Source: Loktanella sp. M215
Lineage (GTDB): Bacteria > Pseudomonadota > Alphaproteobacteria > Rhodobacterales > Rhodobacteraceae
DNA: 64,000 nt
Reading direction: 5' to 3'
NCBI RefSeq assembly: GCF_021735925.1
Contig: NZ_WMEA01000001.1
Location: 3,130,001 to 3,194,000 of the forward strand
Positions within the stretch are counted from its first letter, which is position 1. Each line of letters opens with the position of its first letter. The translations under genes were made by a program, and so were the position numbers. Of this stretch, positions 25,400 through 34,700 are shown piece by piece. The notes under the pieces are model-generated. The model made no database searches and was not told where the DNA came from. It was given only the letters and a program-made list of their open reading frames with translations.

Positions 25400-26608
25400 A
25401 TGCCCGTCTTTACCTACAAGGGCTATACCGCCGAAGGCCGGGTCGAGAACGGCCAGCTTGACACCCTGTCCGAGGCCGCGGCCTATGACACGCTGCGCGC
25501 GATGGGGCTGGCGGTGGTCGATCTGCGCGACGGGGCCCAGTCGCGGCCAGAGCCGTGGTACAGGCGCGAGGTCAGGCTGACATCCGGCACCCTGCCCCTG
25601 GCGGAACAGGCGGCGCTGGCGGAACAGATGGCGGTGCTGTTCCGCGTGCGGCTGCCGCTGCTCGATATCCTCGGCATCCTGCATGATGGGGCCGATCATC
25701 GCGACACCCGCGCCCGCTTTGCCCGGATCCGGTGGCTGGTGTCGGAAGGCGTGACCTTTCCCGATGCCTTTGCGCAGGCGGGGCCGCGGGTCTCGACAGT
25801 GTTTCTGACGCTGCTGCAGATGGGCCACCGGTCCGATGCCATGCCCGCGCTGATGGCGGATCTGGCGGATTATCTGCGCGAACAGGAAAAACTGCAGGGC
25901 AAGATCCTCGGCGCGCTGCTGTATCCGGCCGTTCTGATCGTGGCGACCTTCGGGCTGCTGCTGATCGTGACGCTGTCGCTGGCCCCGGCGCTCGCGCCGA
26001 TCTTTGCCGGACAGGACCGCCCCATGCCCGGCGGGCTTGCGGCCTTTCTGACGATCGGCACGGTGCTGAAGGCTCATGGGGCCGCGCTGGGCATCGGGGC
26101 GGTGCTGGCGGGTCTGGCGCTGTACCTGTTGCTGCGACGCGTGGGGTCGCGGCTTGCGCTGCGGCTGCCGCTGATCGGCCCGATCATGCGCGACACCGCC
26201 CTGCTGCGGCTGAACCGGGCGCTGGTCCTGCTGCTGCGCGCGGGCTGGCCGCTGAACGATGCGCTGCAAACCTGTGCGACGCTGGCGCCGCGCGACCCCT
26301 TTGCCCCCGCCCTGCGTGCGGCGTCAGAGGCGCTGGAAAAGGGGGGGCGCGCCCATGGCGCACTGGCGCTGGCCGGCGGCATGCCGTCGCTGTTCCTTGA
26401 TCTGTTCCGGATCGGAGAAGAGACGAACACCCTGCCAGAGGTGCTGGCCGCCGTGTCGCGGTCACTGGCCGACCGGACCGCGCGGCGGACGCAGCGCCTG
26501 CTGGCTGCCCTGACGCCGGCGCTGACGCTGATCATCGGCGGGGTCATCGGGCTGCTGATCACCACGATCATGGGGGCCGTTTTCTCGGTCAACGACCTTG
26601 CCTTTTGA
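25400..26608 (+). CDS. gspF: Type II secretion inner-membrane platform protein GspF
   Basis: 402 residues. MPVFTYKGYTAEGRVENGQL is the typical GspF start. Two GspF domains follow, each with helical cytoplasmic parts, plus three transmembrane segments (YPAVLIVATFGLLLIVTLSL; a central one; ALTLIIGGVIGLLITTIMGA at the end). It is the platform on which GspE acts. ATG at 25400 is preferred because it matches the family N-terminus; there is an AAAGGA-type site upstream. Confidence 0.9.
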   Translation: MPVFTYKGYTAEGRVENGQLDTLSEAAAYDTLRAMGLAVVDLRDGAQSRPEPWYRREVRLTSGTLPLAEQAALAEQMAVLFRVRLPLLDILGILHDGADHRDTRARFARIRWLVSEGVTFPDAFAQAGPRVSTVFLTLLQMGHRSDAMPALMADLADYLREQEKLQGKILGALLYPAVLIVATFGLLLIVTLSLAPALAPIFAGQDRPMPGGLAAFLTIGTVLKAHGAALGIGAVLAGLALYLLLRRVGSRLALRLPLIGPIMRDTALLRLNRALVLLLRAGWPLNDALQTCATLAPRDPFAPALRAASEALEKGGRAHGALALAGGMPSLFLDLFRIGEETNTLPEVLAAVSRSLADRTARRTQRLLAALTPALTLIIGGVIGLLITTIMGAVFSVNDLAF

Positions 26609-26969
26609 CCGCCCGCCTGCCCGGCGGCGCGACGCAGGCTTTACGCTGCTGGAAACGCTGGTGGCCGTGGCGGTGCTGGCCATGGTGCTGGGCGGCGTCA
26701 TGGGGACGCTGGGCTGGTCGATGCGGACGCAGACCCTGCGTCTGGAACGGGCCTGGCTGGCAGAGCTAAACCGGTCCGTGCTGGAGGATTATCTGCGCAG
26801 ACCCGACCCCGCCGCCCGCAGCGGATCGGCGCCGTCCGACTGGCGCTGGCGCATCAGCGACGTGCCTGTGACCCAAGGTGACGGCACCACCGGCCTGCGC
26901 GAGGTTACTGTCGAAGGGTGGTCGGACAGGCGTCCGGACCTTGTCGTTTCGCTGTCGACCCTGCGATGA
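26598..26969 (+). CDS. gspI: Minor pseudopilin GspI-like
   Basis: 123 residues with a type IV prepilin leader: basic RRRDAG followed by FTLLETLVAVAVLAMVLG, with Glu at +5. After cleavage by the prepilin peptidase, the protein joins the pseudopilus tip. The likely start is TTG at 26598, overlapping gspF by 11 bases; no ATG lies before the leader. Short length and position between F and J support GspI. Confidence 0.8.
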   Translation: MPFDRPPARRRDAGFTLLETLVAVAVLAMVLGGVMGTLGWSMRTQTLRLERAWLAELNRSVLEDYLRRPDPAARSGSAPSDWRWRISDVPVTQGDGTTGLREVTVEGWSDRRPDLVVSLSTLR

Positions 26970-27571
26970 TGCCCCGCCGCCGCCGCACGGCCGGGGTGAC
27001 CCTGCTGGAACTGCTGGTGTCGCTGGCGATGATGGCGGCACTGGCGCTGATCCTTGCGTCAAGTTTCGGGGTCATCGGCCGCGCGCTGGCCCGGCTGGAC
27101 CCTGCACAGACGGAGATGGCGCTGCTGTTGGACCGCGCGACCCTACGCCGCTGGATCGAGGACATGCCCTTGGAGGCGGCCTTGCAGGCGGATGGCGACA
27201 GCCTGACGTTTCAGACGCTGATCGACGACGGGCTGTTCTGGCCCGGCGTGCTGGCCACGGTGACGGTGGCGCAGGACGGCGACGCGCTGGTCGCCACGGC
27301 CGCGACACCGGACGTCGGCGAACATCCGGGCCACACCCAGCGCATCACCCTGTCCACCAATGCGTCGGACGTGGACCTTGGGTTTCTGGCACCGCTTGAC
27401 GGCGGATCTGCCGATTGGGTGCCGGACTGGGCGATGGGGCCGGTGCTGCCGGACCTGCTGCGGATCACATACGCCATCGACGGCCGCATGGCGCCGCCGC
27501 TGATCGTCGTGCCGGCGCGGACCGCGCGTTACAGCGTGATGTCGCTGTCTTCGCGCGCACCGCCCGGCTGA
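26966..27571 (+). CDS. gspJ: Minor pseudopilin GspJ-like
   Basis: 201 residues. Prepilin leader RRRTAG followed by VTLLELLVSLAMMAALAL, Glu at +5, then a globular beta-rich domain. GspJ forms the pseudopilus tip complex with GspI and GspK. The start overlaps the gspI stop (ATGA). Its 3' end overlaps the convergent gspG gene by 43 bases, an unusual arrangement. Confidence 0.8.
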   Translation: MMPRRRRTAGVTLLELLVSLAMMAALALILASSFGVIGRALARLDPAQTEMALLLDRATLRRWIEDMPLEAALQADGDSLTFQTLIDDGLFWPGVLATVTVAQDGDALVATAATPDVGEHPGHTQRITLSTNASDVDLGFLAPLDGGSADWVPDWAMGPVLPDLLRITYAIDGRMAPPLIVVPARTARYSVMSLSSRAPPG

Positions 27572-27966
27572 CCGTCGCGACCCAGCGTCAGCAGATCGAA
27601 GGTGCCGTCGGCGCCGGGAAACCGGTAGAGGTAATCACGCCCCCAAGGGTCCACCGTCGCGGTGGCGTCGTCCAGATAGGGGCCACCCCAGCCGGTCACG
27701 CCAGACGGCTGCGTCATCAGGGCCGACAGCCCCTCTGCCTCTGACGGGTAGCGGCCGGTGTCGATGTAATAGAGTTGCACCGCGGCTTTGACGTTGGCCA
27801 TGGCAGCGGCAGCGGCCTGTCCCTTGGCGCGGCCGAAATTCTCCATCAGTCGCGGCGCGCCAAGGCCCACGACCAGGGCGATGATCGCAAGCACGACCAT
27901 CATCTCGAGCAGGGTCAGCCCGGCGGTGGGCTTGCGGGGGGGACGTGAAGCGGAAATGGCCATCAC
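27529..27966 (-). CDS. gspG: Major pseudopilin GspG
   Basis: 145 residues. Leader PRKPTAG then LTLLEMMVVLAIIALVVG with Glu at +5; the C-terminal part has YYIDTGRYPSEAEGL, DPWGRDYLYRFPG and LLTLGRDGQPGG, the calcium-site and core motifs of GspG. It polymerises into the pseudopilus that pushes substrates through the secretin. It is alone on the minus strand, converging on gspJ with overlapping ends, whereas it normally sits between F and H/I. Confidence 0.9.
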   Translation of the reverse strand: MMAISASRPPRKPTAGLTLLEMMVVLAIIALVVGLGAPRLMENFGRAKGQAAAAAMANVKAAVQLYYIDTGRYPSEAEGLSALMTQPSGVTGWGGPYLDDATATVDPWGRDYLYRFPGADGTFDLLTLGRDGQPGGAREDSDITL

Positions 27967-28147
27967 TCACCTAAAGCTTGAAATATAAATACAATACAGG
28001 TTTCATAACGCAAACGCGGCGCGATGGGAATGCCGGAGTGCAGTGTCGATCAGGGCGTGCCGCCACGCGCTGCGTTCAATGACGGCCCTTTTCAGGATGT
28101 GTCACATGCCGACCGGCCATGACAGACCAGGGATCGCAATTGGTGCC

Positions 28148-28762
28148 ATGCCAAGGCGCGAGACCCGGCACGGGATCGTGCTGATCACGACACTCGTCGG
28201 GTTGATTCTACTGTCTGGCATGGTTGTGACCTTGCAGGTGCGGACACTGGCGAGTGTGAAGGTCCTCGCCCGGCTGGAGAGCCTTCACGTCGATGCCATG
28301 GCTGAAACCGCCATCCGGGCACGGCTGGCGGCACGGCTGGACAGCACCAGACCGCCGCCCCTGAACGGCACGGTCACGCAGGACGTGTTTGCTGGGCGGA
28401 CTTACGGAGTGCGCCTGACGGATGTCGAAGGTCTGGTGGACCTGTATCTGGCGCCACCAGAGGTTCTGGGGCTGCTGCCGTTTCCCGCAGAGCAGGTCGT
28501 GCAGATGCGCGAGGTCGCCCTGGCGTCGCTGACGGCGGGAGAGCGGTTCCTGACCGTCGACCAGACGCTGGTACGGTTCGGGTTCGACCGGGCATCGCGA
28601 CTGACCCTCGCCCCATTGGTCACACAATCGGCGCGCACGGGACAGATCAATCCGGCAATGGCCCCCGAATCAATCCAAGCCAAATCCCGCCTGTTGGATG
28701 CGCAGGATGTCGCAAGTGGCCTGACGGCGGAGGTCGCAGTCTGGCGCATTTTACAACCTTGA
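28148..28762 (+). CDS. gspK: Minor pseudopilin GspK-like
   Basis: 204 residues. Leader MPRRETRHG is followed by IVLITTLVGLILLSGMVV; position +5 is Thr rather than Glu, as usual for GspK. The remainder (ARLAARLDSTRPPPLNGTV; GVRLTDVEGLVDLYLAPPEV) resembles the GspK alpha domain but is shorter than usual. ATG at 28148 starts the leader; the frame is open from 28043. It is separated from the J gene by the inverted gspG. Confidence 0.75.
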   Translation: MPRRETRHGIVLITTLVGLILLSGMVVTLQVRTLASVKVLARLESLHVDAMAETAIRARLAARLDSTRPPPLNGTVTQDVFAGRTYGVRLTDVEGLVDLYLAPPEVLGLLPFPAEQVVQMREVALASLTAGERFLTVDQTLVRFGFDRASRLTLAPLVTQSARTGQINPAMAPESIQAKSRLLDAQDVASGLTAEVAVWRILQP

Positions 28763-29283
28763 ATTGCATCGCATCAATGACCCAACGATGGGTGTTGTAT
28801 CCTTGCAAGACGTTCCGGTTGAATATTGCAAAGTGGGCCAATCGTTGCGCCAACCGCACAAAATCTAAAAATTCATGAATTCACAAGATGATGCCGCGCG
28901 GCTGCAATGCGAATCGTTTGAAGATCGTACGGTTTGCAGCGTCTTGACGCGGCCCGTGGCGCTCTACCAGAAAGTGTAGAACGAAATTTATTCTCCTGAC
29001 CTGCTTTAGTATGGTAAGAATCTGTATGGACGGCGAGTTTCTGCCGATCCGTACAACCGCTTTTCCGGCTGTGGCGCACCGCACGCGTATTTTTCGATCG
29101 TGCTGCCTGTCGGGACTGGAATTTGCTGCGTCTGCACGACGTCCAATTTTAGTGTTTGCCCTTTTGTTGTAGTGATGTCGTTTTTTTCCACAGCGCCCCG
29201 ATTAAGGGGTCTTAGCTGTTATTTTTATAATCACACGACCAGTCCTCACTCCGGATTAAACGAACGTTTAAGGACACGATAAT
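28763..29283. other. Long AT-rich intergenic region before the response regulator gene
   Basis: 521 bases without a convincing gene; the short frames present lack domain-like sequence. It contains a 12-bp palindrome (AATTCATGAATT, 28870-28881), a CCCC/GGGG hairpin (29196-29209), a perfect TATAAT (29226-29231) with no good -35 box, and a 16-base inverted repeat just before the start codon at 29284. Composition is markedly more AT-rich than the surroundings. Confidence 0.6.
29256..29271. promoter_or_regulatory. 16-bp inverted repeat TTAAACG-AA-CGTTTAA
   Basis: Perfect 7-bp arms separated by two bases, ending next to the AAGGA ribosome-binding site of the response regulator gene and about 25 bases after the TATAAT at 29226-29231. 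The position suggests an operator, possibly for autoregulation, or a 5' UTR hairpin. Confidence 0.5.
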
Positions 29284-29958
29284 ATGACAACTATTAATAT
29301 TATATTAATTGACGACCATCCCGTTCTGTTGGGCGGGATTCAGGCGCTTCTCGACTCGGATTCCGAATTCAGCATCATGGCCACCGGTGGTTCGGCGGAA
29401 GAGGCCGTCAAGCTTGTCCGCACGCACGTGCCTTCGGTGATCGTGATGGACGTGAACATGCCCGGCAACGTGATCAAGGCCTTTACCGACATCGCGCAGA
29501 TGAACGAGGGCAAGACCCGCGTGCTGGCCTTCACGGCCGTGGCGGGCGTCGACTATGCCATCGCGGCGCTGGAGGCCGGTGCTGCCGGCTATATCCTCAA
29601 GGGCAGCACCATCGCCGAGTTGAAGCAGGCCATCCTGGCCGTCCACAGGGGGGATACGTTCATCTCTCCGGCCTTTGCCAACAAGGTGCTGACGGGATTG
29701 CGGACCGAAAAGCTGCGCCGCGCCGCGCGCGAGAACTGCCGGTTCAGCGTCCGCGAGGAACAGGTGGTGCGGCTTTTGATGACCGGGCTGACGAACCGTG
29801 AAATCGCCGAGGCCCTGACGATCAGCGACAAGACGGTCAAGCACTACATGACGATCATCATGCAGAAGATGAACGTGCGCAGCCGGATCGAGGTCGTGAT
29901 CGGCGCGCAAAAGCTGGGTCTGGTCGAAACCGCGGCACAGCGGGGTGCGATAAACTGA
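29284..29958 (+). CDS. NarL/FixJ-family response regulator
   Basis: 224 residues. Receiver domain: acidic pocket DD (residues 10-11), phosphoacceptor Asp56 in VIVMDVNMPG, Thr84 and Lys106 in GYILKG. A LuxR-type HTH follows at ~155-205 (SVREEQVVRLLMTGLTNREI; TISDKTVKHYMTIIMQKMNV). It would bind DNA as a dimer after phosphorylation by the convergent sensor kinase. Targets are unknown; the type II cluster on one side and the RTX peroxidase on the other are the nearest candidates. Confidence 0.9.
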   Translation: MTTINIILIDDHPVLLGGIQALLDSDSEFSIMATGGSAEEAVKLVRTHVPSVIVMDVNMPGNVIKAFTDIAQMNEGKTRVLAFTAVAGVDYAIAALEAGAAGYILKGSTIAELKQAILAVHRGDTFISPAFANKVLTGLRTEKLRRAARENCRFSVREEQVVRLLMTGLTNREIAEALTISDKTVKHYMTIIMQKMNVRSRIEVVIGAQKLGLVETAAQRGAIN

Positions 29959-29959
29959 T

Positions 29960-29977
29960 CCGCGCCTTCGGGCGCGG
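29960..29977. terminator. Bidirectional UUCG-loop terminator hairpin
   Basis: CCGCGCC-TTCG-GGCGCGG, a 7-bp all-GC stem with the stable TTCG tetraloop, fills the gap between the stop codons of the convergent response regulator and sensor kinase genes. No T tract on either side. Confidence 0.6.
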
Positions 29978-31360
29978 TCAGCGGCCGGTCCCCTGACGCG
30001 CGGTGACGCGCAGCGTCAGGTCCATGCCGCCGCTGGCATTGGGGGACAGGGTGATCTCTCCGGCGAAAACCTTCAGCCGGTTCCGGATCCCCTGAAGTCC
30101 CAGACCGCGATGGGACGTGACCGGAGCCTTGCGGGCCCCGGCCCCCTTTCCGCGGTCACTGACAGTCAGGACGATCTGGTCGCCCTCCAGCCTGCCGGTC
30201 ACCTGTTCGGTCGGGGTCCCGGCATGGCGGAACGCGTTGGTCAGACCTTCCTGCACGAAACGGAAAAGACAGACGGCCAGTTCCGGATCGACAGTCTGCG
30301 GCAGTTCCGACAGATCGGCGGCGACGCGGTGCCCGGTCAGCATCTCGTGGCGCCCGATGGCCAGCTGTATGCTGTTTTCCAGTGACGACGGGTCCATGTC
30401 CGGCAGGATCAACCCGTCCGAGATCGCCCGCAGTTCCGTCATCACGGAAGAGATCAGCGACTTGCGATCCATCCCCGCGCTCTTGATCGTCTGCTGCTCG
30501 TCCAGATCGTTGGACAGCATCAGCAGGCTGAGGACCTGTACCGGGCCGTCATGAATCTCGGCGCCCAACTGGTTCAGCAGCGCCTCGTTTGATTGACTGG
30601 CGGCGACACGGGCCCTGTCTGCGGCCTGCCGCAGCCGGTTGTTCTGCAGGACGAGGTGCCGGGCGTCGGCCAGATGGCGTAACAGACGCTGGCGTTGCAG
30701 CAGGGTCAGCACGACCAGCGTGCCAAGCCCCAGACTGGCGAGGGCGCTGGCGATGATGACCGAGCGTGCGGCGTGGCGCCGGGTCACCAGCATGTGCGAG
30801 ATGTCGATCAGCGTCTCGCCCACACCGATCAGCTCGCCGGTGTCGGCCCTGCGGATCGGTGCATAGAGCTCCAGATAGGGCAACGGCACGGTATCGTGAC
30901 GGCCGAAGGCATCCAGCGACGTGACCTCTGAATGAGAGCTGCCGCCCAGCACCGCGGTCTGGAAGTCGCTTTGGGGAAACATGTCTTCGGTGATGTAGCC
31001 GATGGAACTGTAGATCGGCTGGCCCTGCAGGTCCCACAGCACGACCCCGAGCATCGCACTCGACTCTGCGATCCGGTCGAAATCAGCGTTCATCTGCTTG
31101 GCCTCAAAGGGGCTGATCGCGCCGTTGCGCAGGGCGCGCCGCGCATGGGGGGCGAGGAACCCTTCTGTCAGCAACTCACCGGCGGCCTGCGCATCCAAAA
31201 GCTGGGCCTGACGGAATTCGCGGGTGACGTAGAGGGCGAGCGCAAGCGGGATCGCCATGCTGAGCGCGACGCCCAAGATCAGCCCCACGGAACTGCGCCG
31301 CAGGTTCCGGCGCAGATCGAAGTTCAGACCAAGGGGTCGACGGAGAGGCAGTGGCGTCAT
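29978..31360 (-). CDS. Membrane sensor histidine kinase, NarX/HisKA_3 type
   Basis: 460 residues. TM1 ~26-44 and TM2 ~199-221 enclose a ~150-residue extracytoplasmic sensor of Cache-like composition (ESSAMLGVVLWDLQGQPIYS; YLELYAPIRRADTGELIGVG). After a coiled-coil linker, the phosphoacceptor His270 lies in LGAEIHDGPVQ (HisKA_3), with N box GLTNAFRHA, VSDRGKG and GLGLQGIRNR. It should phosphorylate the convergent NarL-type regulator. ATG at 31360 begins shortly before TM1; the longer frame to 31672 has no domain-like sequence. The signal is unknown. Confidence 0.88.
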   Translation of the reverse strand: MTPLPLRRPLGLNFDLRRNLRRSSVGLILGVALSMAIPLALALYVTREFRQAQLLDAQAAGELLTEGFLAPHARRALRNGAISPFEAKQMNADFDRIAESSAMLGVVLWDLQGQPIYSSIGYITEDMFPQSDFQTAVLGGSSHSEVTSLDAFGRHDTVPLPYLELYAPIRRADTGELIGVGETLIDISHMLVTRRHAARSVIIASALASLGLGTLVVLTLLQRQRLLRHLADARHLVLQNNRLRQAADRARVAASQSNEALLNQLGAEIHDGPVQVLSLLMLSNDLDEQQTIKSAGMDRKSLISSVMTELRAISDGLILPDMDPSSLENSIQLAIGRHEMLTGHRVAADLSELPQTVDPELAVCLFRFVQEGLTNAFRHAGTPTEQVTGRLEGDQIVLTVSDRGKGAGARKAPVTSHRGLGLQGIRNRLKVFAGEITLSPNASGGMDLTLRVTARQGTGR

Positions 31361-31726
31361 CGAAAGCGTCCTGCGTGTCGGACCAATGGCCGTAGCGTGT
31401 AATCCGGGCCATCCGGTCGGTGAAAAGCCTTTATTATAAGATATTTCGCATGACATCACGCTATGGCGCGTTTCCAGACCGGTCAAGTTTTGCCTGTGGC
31501 GCGCCGCACAATCATCAGACCTTGGTCCCAGTCCGACCCGGTCAGAATGTCGCAGGAAATCGCTGCCCCTCTCGTCCTGCCCGGACGGGCGCGCCTGCCG
31601 TAGCCTGCTTGCAGTACCGAGGGAACAAGGTGCTGTCAGCCGCAGGGGCTGCACGCTGGCCATGTTCCGCAACAGACCAATTCACGGTGGCCGACAGGGC
31701 CACGCATAAGCCAAGGGGACACCGAC
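31361..31726. other. Divergent promoter region, sensor kinase / RTX peroxidase
   Basis: 366 bases between divergent genes. On the minus strand a TATAAT-like -10 (complement of 31433-31438) could serve the kinase gene. On the plus strand an AAGGGGA ribosome-binding site lies a few bases before the ATG at 31727. I see no other gene or strong repeat. The position is suited to control of the peroxidase by the two-component system. Confidence 0.5.
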
Positions 31727-34700
31727 ATGGCCACCACCGATTTCAACGTGAACCAAGACGACCTCGCCTTTATCCTGCGCAACATCAAAGTCGCCGAGGC
31801 GCATTCCGGCGGCATGACCCTGACGGCGGCCATTCAGGCGGCTTACGGGGTGGACGCGAACGATGCCAATCTGCTGCCCGCGGGCCTGCGGACCGTCACG
31901 GGGGTCTACAACAACCTCGCCCCCGGCAAGGAGATGCTTGGTGCGGCGGATACGCCCTTTCCGCGGATCACCGACCCGGCCTTCGTGAACGACCCAGACG
32001 GGGATTCTATTGACTTTGACGGACCCGGTGGCCAGCCCGCGACCGTGCAGGGCAACTACGGCATACCAGGCAACGTGGTGGACGCGGACCCGCGCACGAT
32101 TTCAAACCTGATCGTCAACCAGACCATCGACAATCCGGCAGCGATCGCAGCGTGGTTTTCCAATCCGCTGGCGCTGGACGCGTTCCACGAACGCTACGGC
32201 CCCAATGCCAAACCCATTGATCCCAAGGATGCGATCGTCGCCATCACCGATCCCAGCTTCGAGGCGACGTCCCTGGCCGATGGTCAGGCGGGGGTCATAT
32301 CGAACCCGTTGGGCAACTTTACCACAGCCGCACCGGCGGGCTGGACGCTGACAGGGGGTGGTGGCCTGTTCGCCCCCGCTGCCACGACGACCAGCGCCGC
32401 GGGCCACACAGGCGGCAACGTCGCTTATCTGCAGGGCGGCGGCAGCCTGTCGCAGAACCTGTCGGGCGTCGTATTGCAGACCGGCGGATCCGTGTCACTG
32501 AGCCTGAATGTCGGCGACCGGACGGACATCGCGTGGACCGGTGGCGAGGTGCGCCTTGTGGACGCCAATGGCGTCGTGCTGGCCACCGCCATCCTGCCGG
32601 AACCCGCCGACGGTCAGTGGTCGAGCGTCACCCTCGACAGCGGTCCGGTGCCTGCGACCTCGAACGGTCTGGGCGTACGGCTGGAAATCGTGAACACCGG
32701 CGGAAACCAGTTCCTGATCGACAACGTGGCGGCCACGGCGCTGGGCGCGAACGAGGTGCCGTTGGACAACGCGGATATTGCCACCATTCCGAACCAGTCG
32801 CCGGACATCGGCCTGTCGCCGGGGTTCAACTCCTGGATGACGTTCTTTGGGCAGTTCTTTGACCACGGTCTGGATCTGGTGACAAAGGCGGACAACGGCA
32901 CGGTCTATATCCCGCTGAACCCCGACGATCCGCTGATCAAGGGCGATGACGGAATCCTTGGCACGGCGGACGATCTGCCGCCGCACCTGCAGTTCATGGC
33001 CGTCACACGCGCTAAGGTCGATGCCAACGGCAACGCCGAGAACACGACGACGCCCTTCATCGACCAGAACCAGACCTATACCTCTCATCCGTCGCACCAC
33101 GTGTTTCTGCGGGAATACGTCATGGGCAACGCCATGGACGGCAAGGGCGAGCGCCCCTTGGCCACCGGTCACCTGCTCGACGGCCAGCAGCCCGGCACGA
33201 TCGCCACCTGGGCCGACGTGAAGGCGCAGGCGGCCAGCATGCTGGGCATCGCGTTGAACGATTTCGACGTGCACAACGCACCGCTGCTGGTCACCGATGA
33301 ATACGGCGAATTCGTCCGCGGGCCGAATGGCTATCCCATGATGGTGATGACCGACGGATCACTGAAGGAAGGCAACCCCGCCGCACCGATCACCACCGCG
33401 GGTGCGGTGGCAACCGGCCACCAGTTCCTGGTCGATATCGCGCACCATGCGGGTCCGGGGATCGTGGACCCCGACCATAATCCGGGCACGGACAATTCCG
33501 TGGCGCAGATTGCCGACTTCGACATGATCGACGCCAATGGCGACGGCGTGTCTGACGCGGCCGATGTCACGTTGCTGGCTGGCAGGCTGACCGATGTGAC
33601 AGGAGACGGCGTGATCGACGTGGCCGATCTGGCGGACGTCAACCTTGACGGTGTCATCGACGCCGCCGATCTGGTCGCCGACGACCACAACCCGCTGACG
33701 TATGACGACGAGATGCTGGACGCCCACTACCTGTCCGGCGACGGCCGCGGCAACGAGAACATCGCGCTGACCGCCGTGCACTCGGTCTTTCACGCCGAGC
33801 ACAACCGGCTGGTCGAGGAAAACAAGCTGACGATCCTCGAGTCCGCCGCCGGTGGCGACGTGACCTTCCTGAACGAATGGCTGCTGGCCGACGTGACCGA
33901 GGTGCCCGCCGACACCTCTACCTTGGTGTGGGACGGCGAGCGCATGTTCCAGGCCGCGCGCTTCGTGACCGAAATGCAGTATCAGCACCTTGTCTTCGAA
34001 GAGTTCGCCCGCCGCATCCAGCCCAACGTCGATCCCTTCGTGTTCACCAACACACCAGACATGGACCCGTCGATCATCGCGGAGTTCGCGCATACGGTTT
34101 ACCGGTTCGGCCATTCGATGCTGAACGACACGGTCGACCGGCTGGACAATGACCTGAACCCGCTGGGTGGCGACCATGCCACGCTGATCGAGGCTTTCCT
34201 GAACCCGCAGATGTTCGCGGCCTCCGGTGCGGACGTGGGCGAGATCATCGCCAACGTGGTGCGCGGTGCTGTCGGTGACGTCGGCAACGAGATCGACGAA
34301 TTCGTGGTCCCTGCCCTGCAGTCGAACCTGCTGGGCCTGCCGCTGGACCTCGCTGCGATCAACATCGCCCGCGGCCGCGAGACCGGCATCAAGTCCCTGA
34401 ACGAGATTCGCAAGGAGCTCTACAACGACTATGGCCACGCGGACCTCAAGCCCTACACCAGCTGGATCGACTTCGCCCAGCACATGAAGCATCCGCAGTC
34501 GCTGGTGAACTTCGTGGCGGCCTACGGCACCCACGCCGCCATCACCGGCGCCACCACGCTGGAGGAGAAGCGCGCCGCAGCTTGGGAGTTGATCACCGGC
34601 ACAACGCTGGATGGCGTTCCTTCGGCCAATCCCCTCATCGCCGATCGACTCGATTTCCTCAATGCCCGTGGGACCTACGCCACCGCTGCCCTCGGCGGCA

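Noticed and set aside
28870..28881. 12-bp palindrome AATTCATGAATT as an operator
   Set aside because: Too short and AT-rich to be distinguished from chance; mentioned only in the intergenic description.
29006..29191. Small minus-strand frame in the intergenic region before the response regulator gene
   Set aside because: No ribosome-binding site, no recognisable sequence, and AT-rich regulatory composition.
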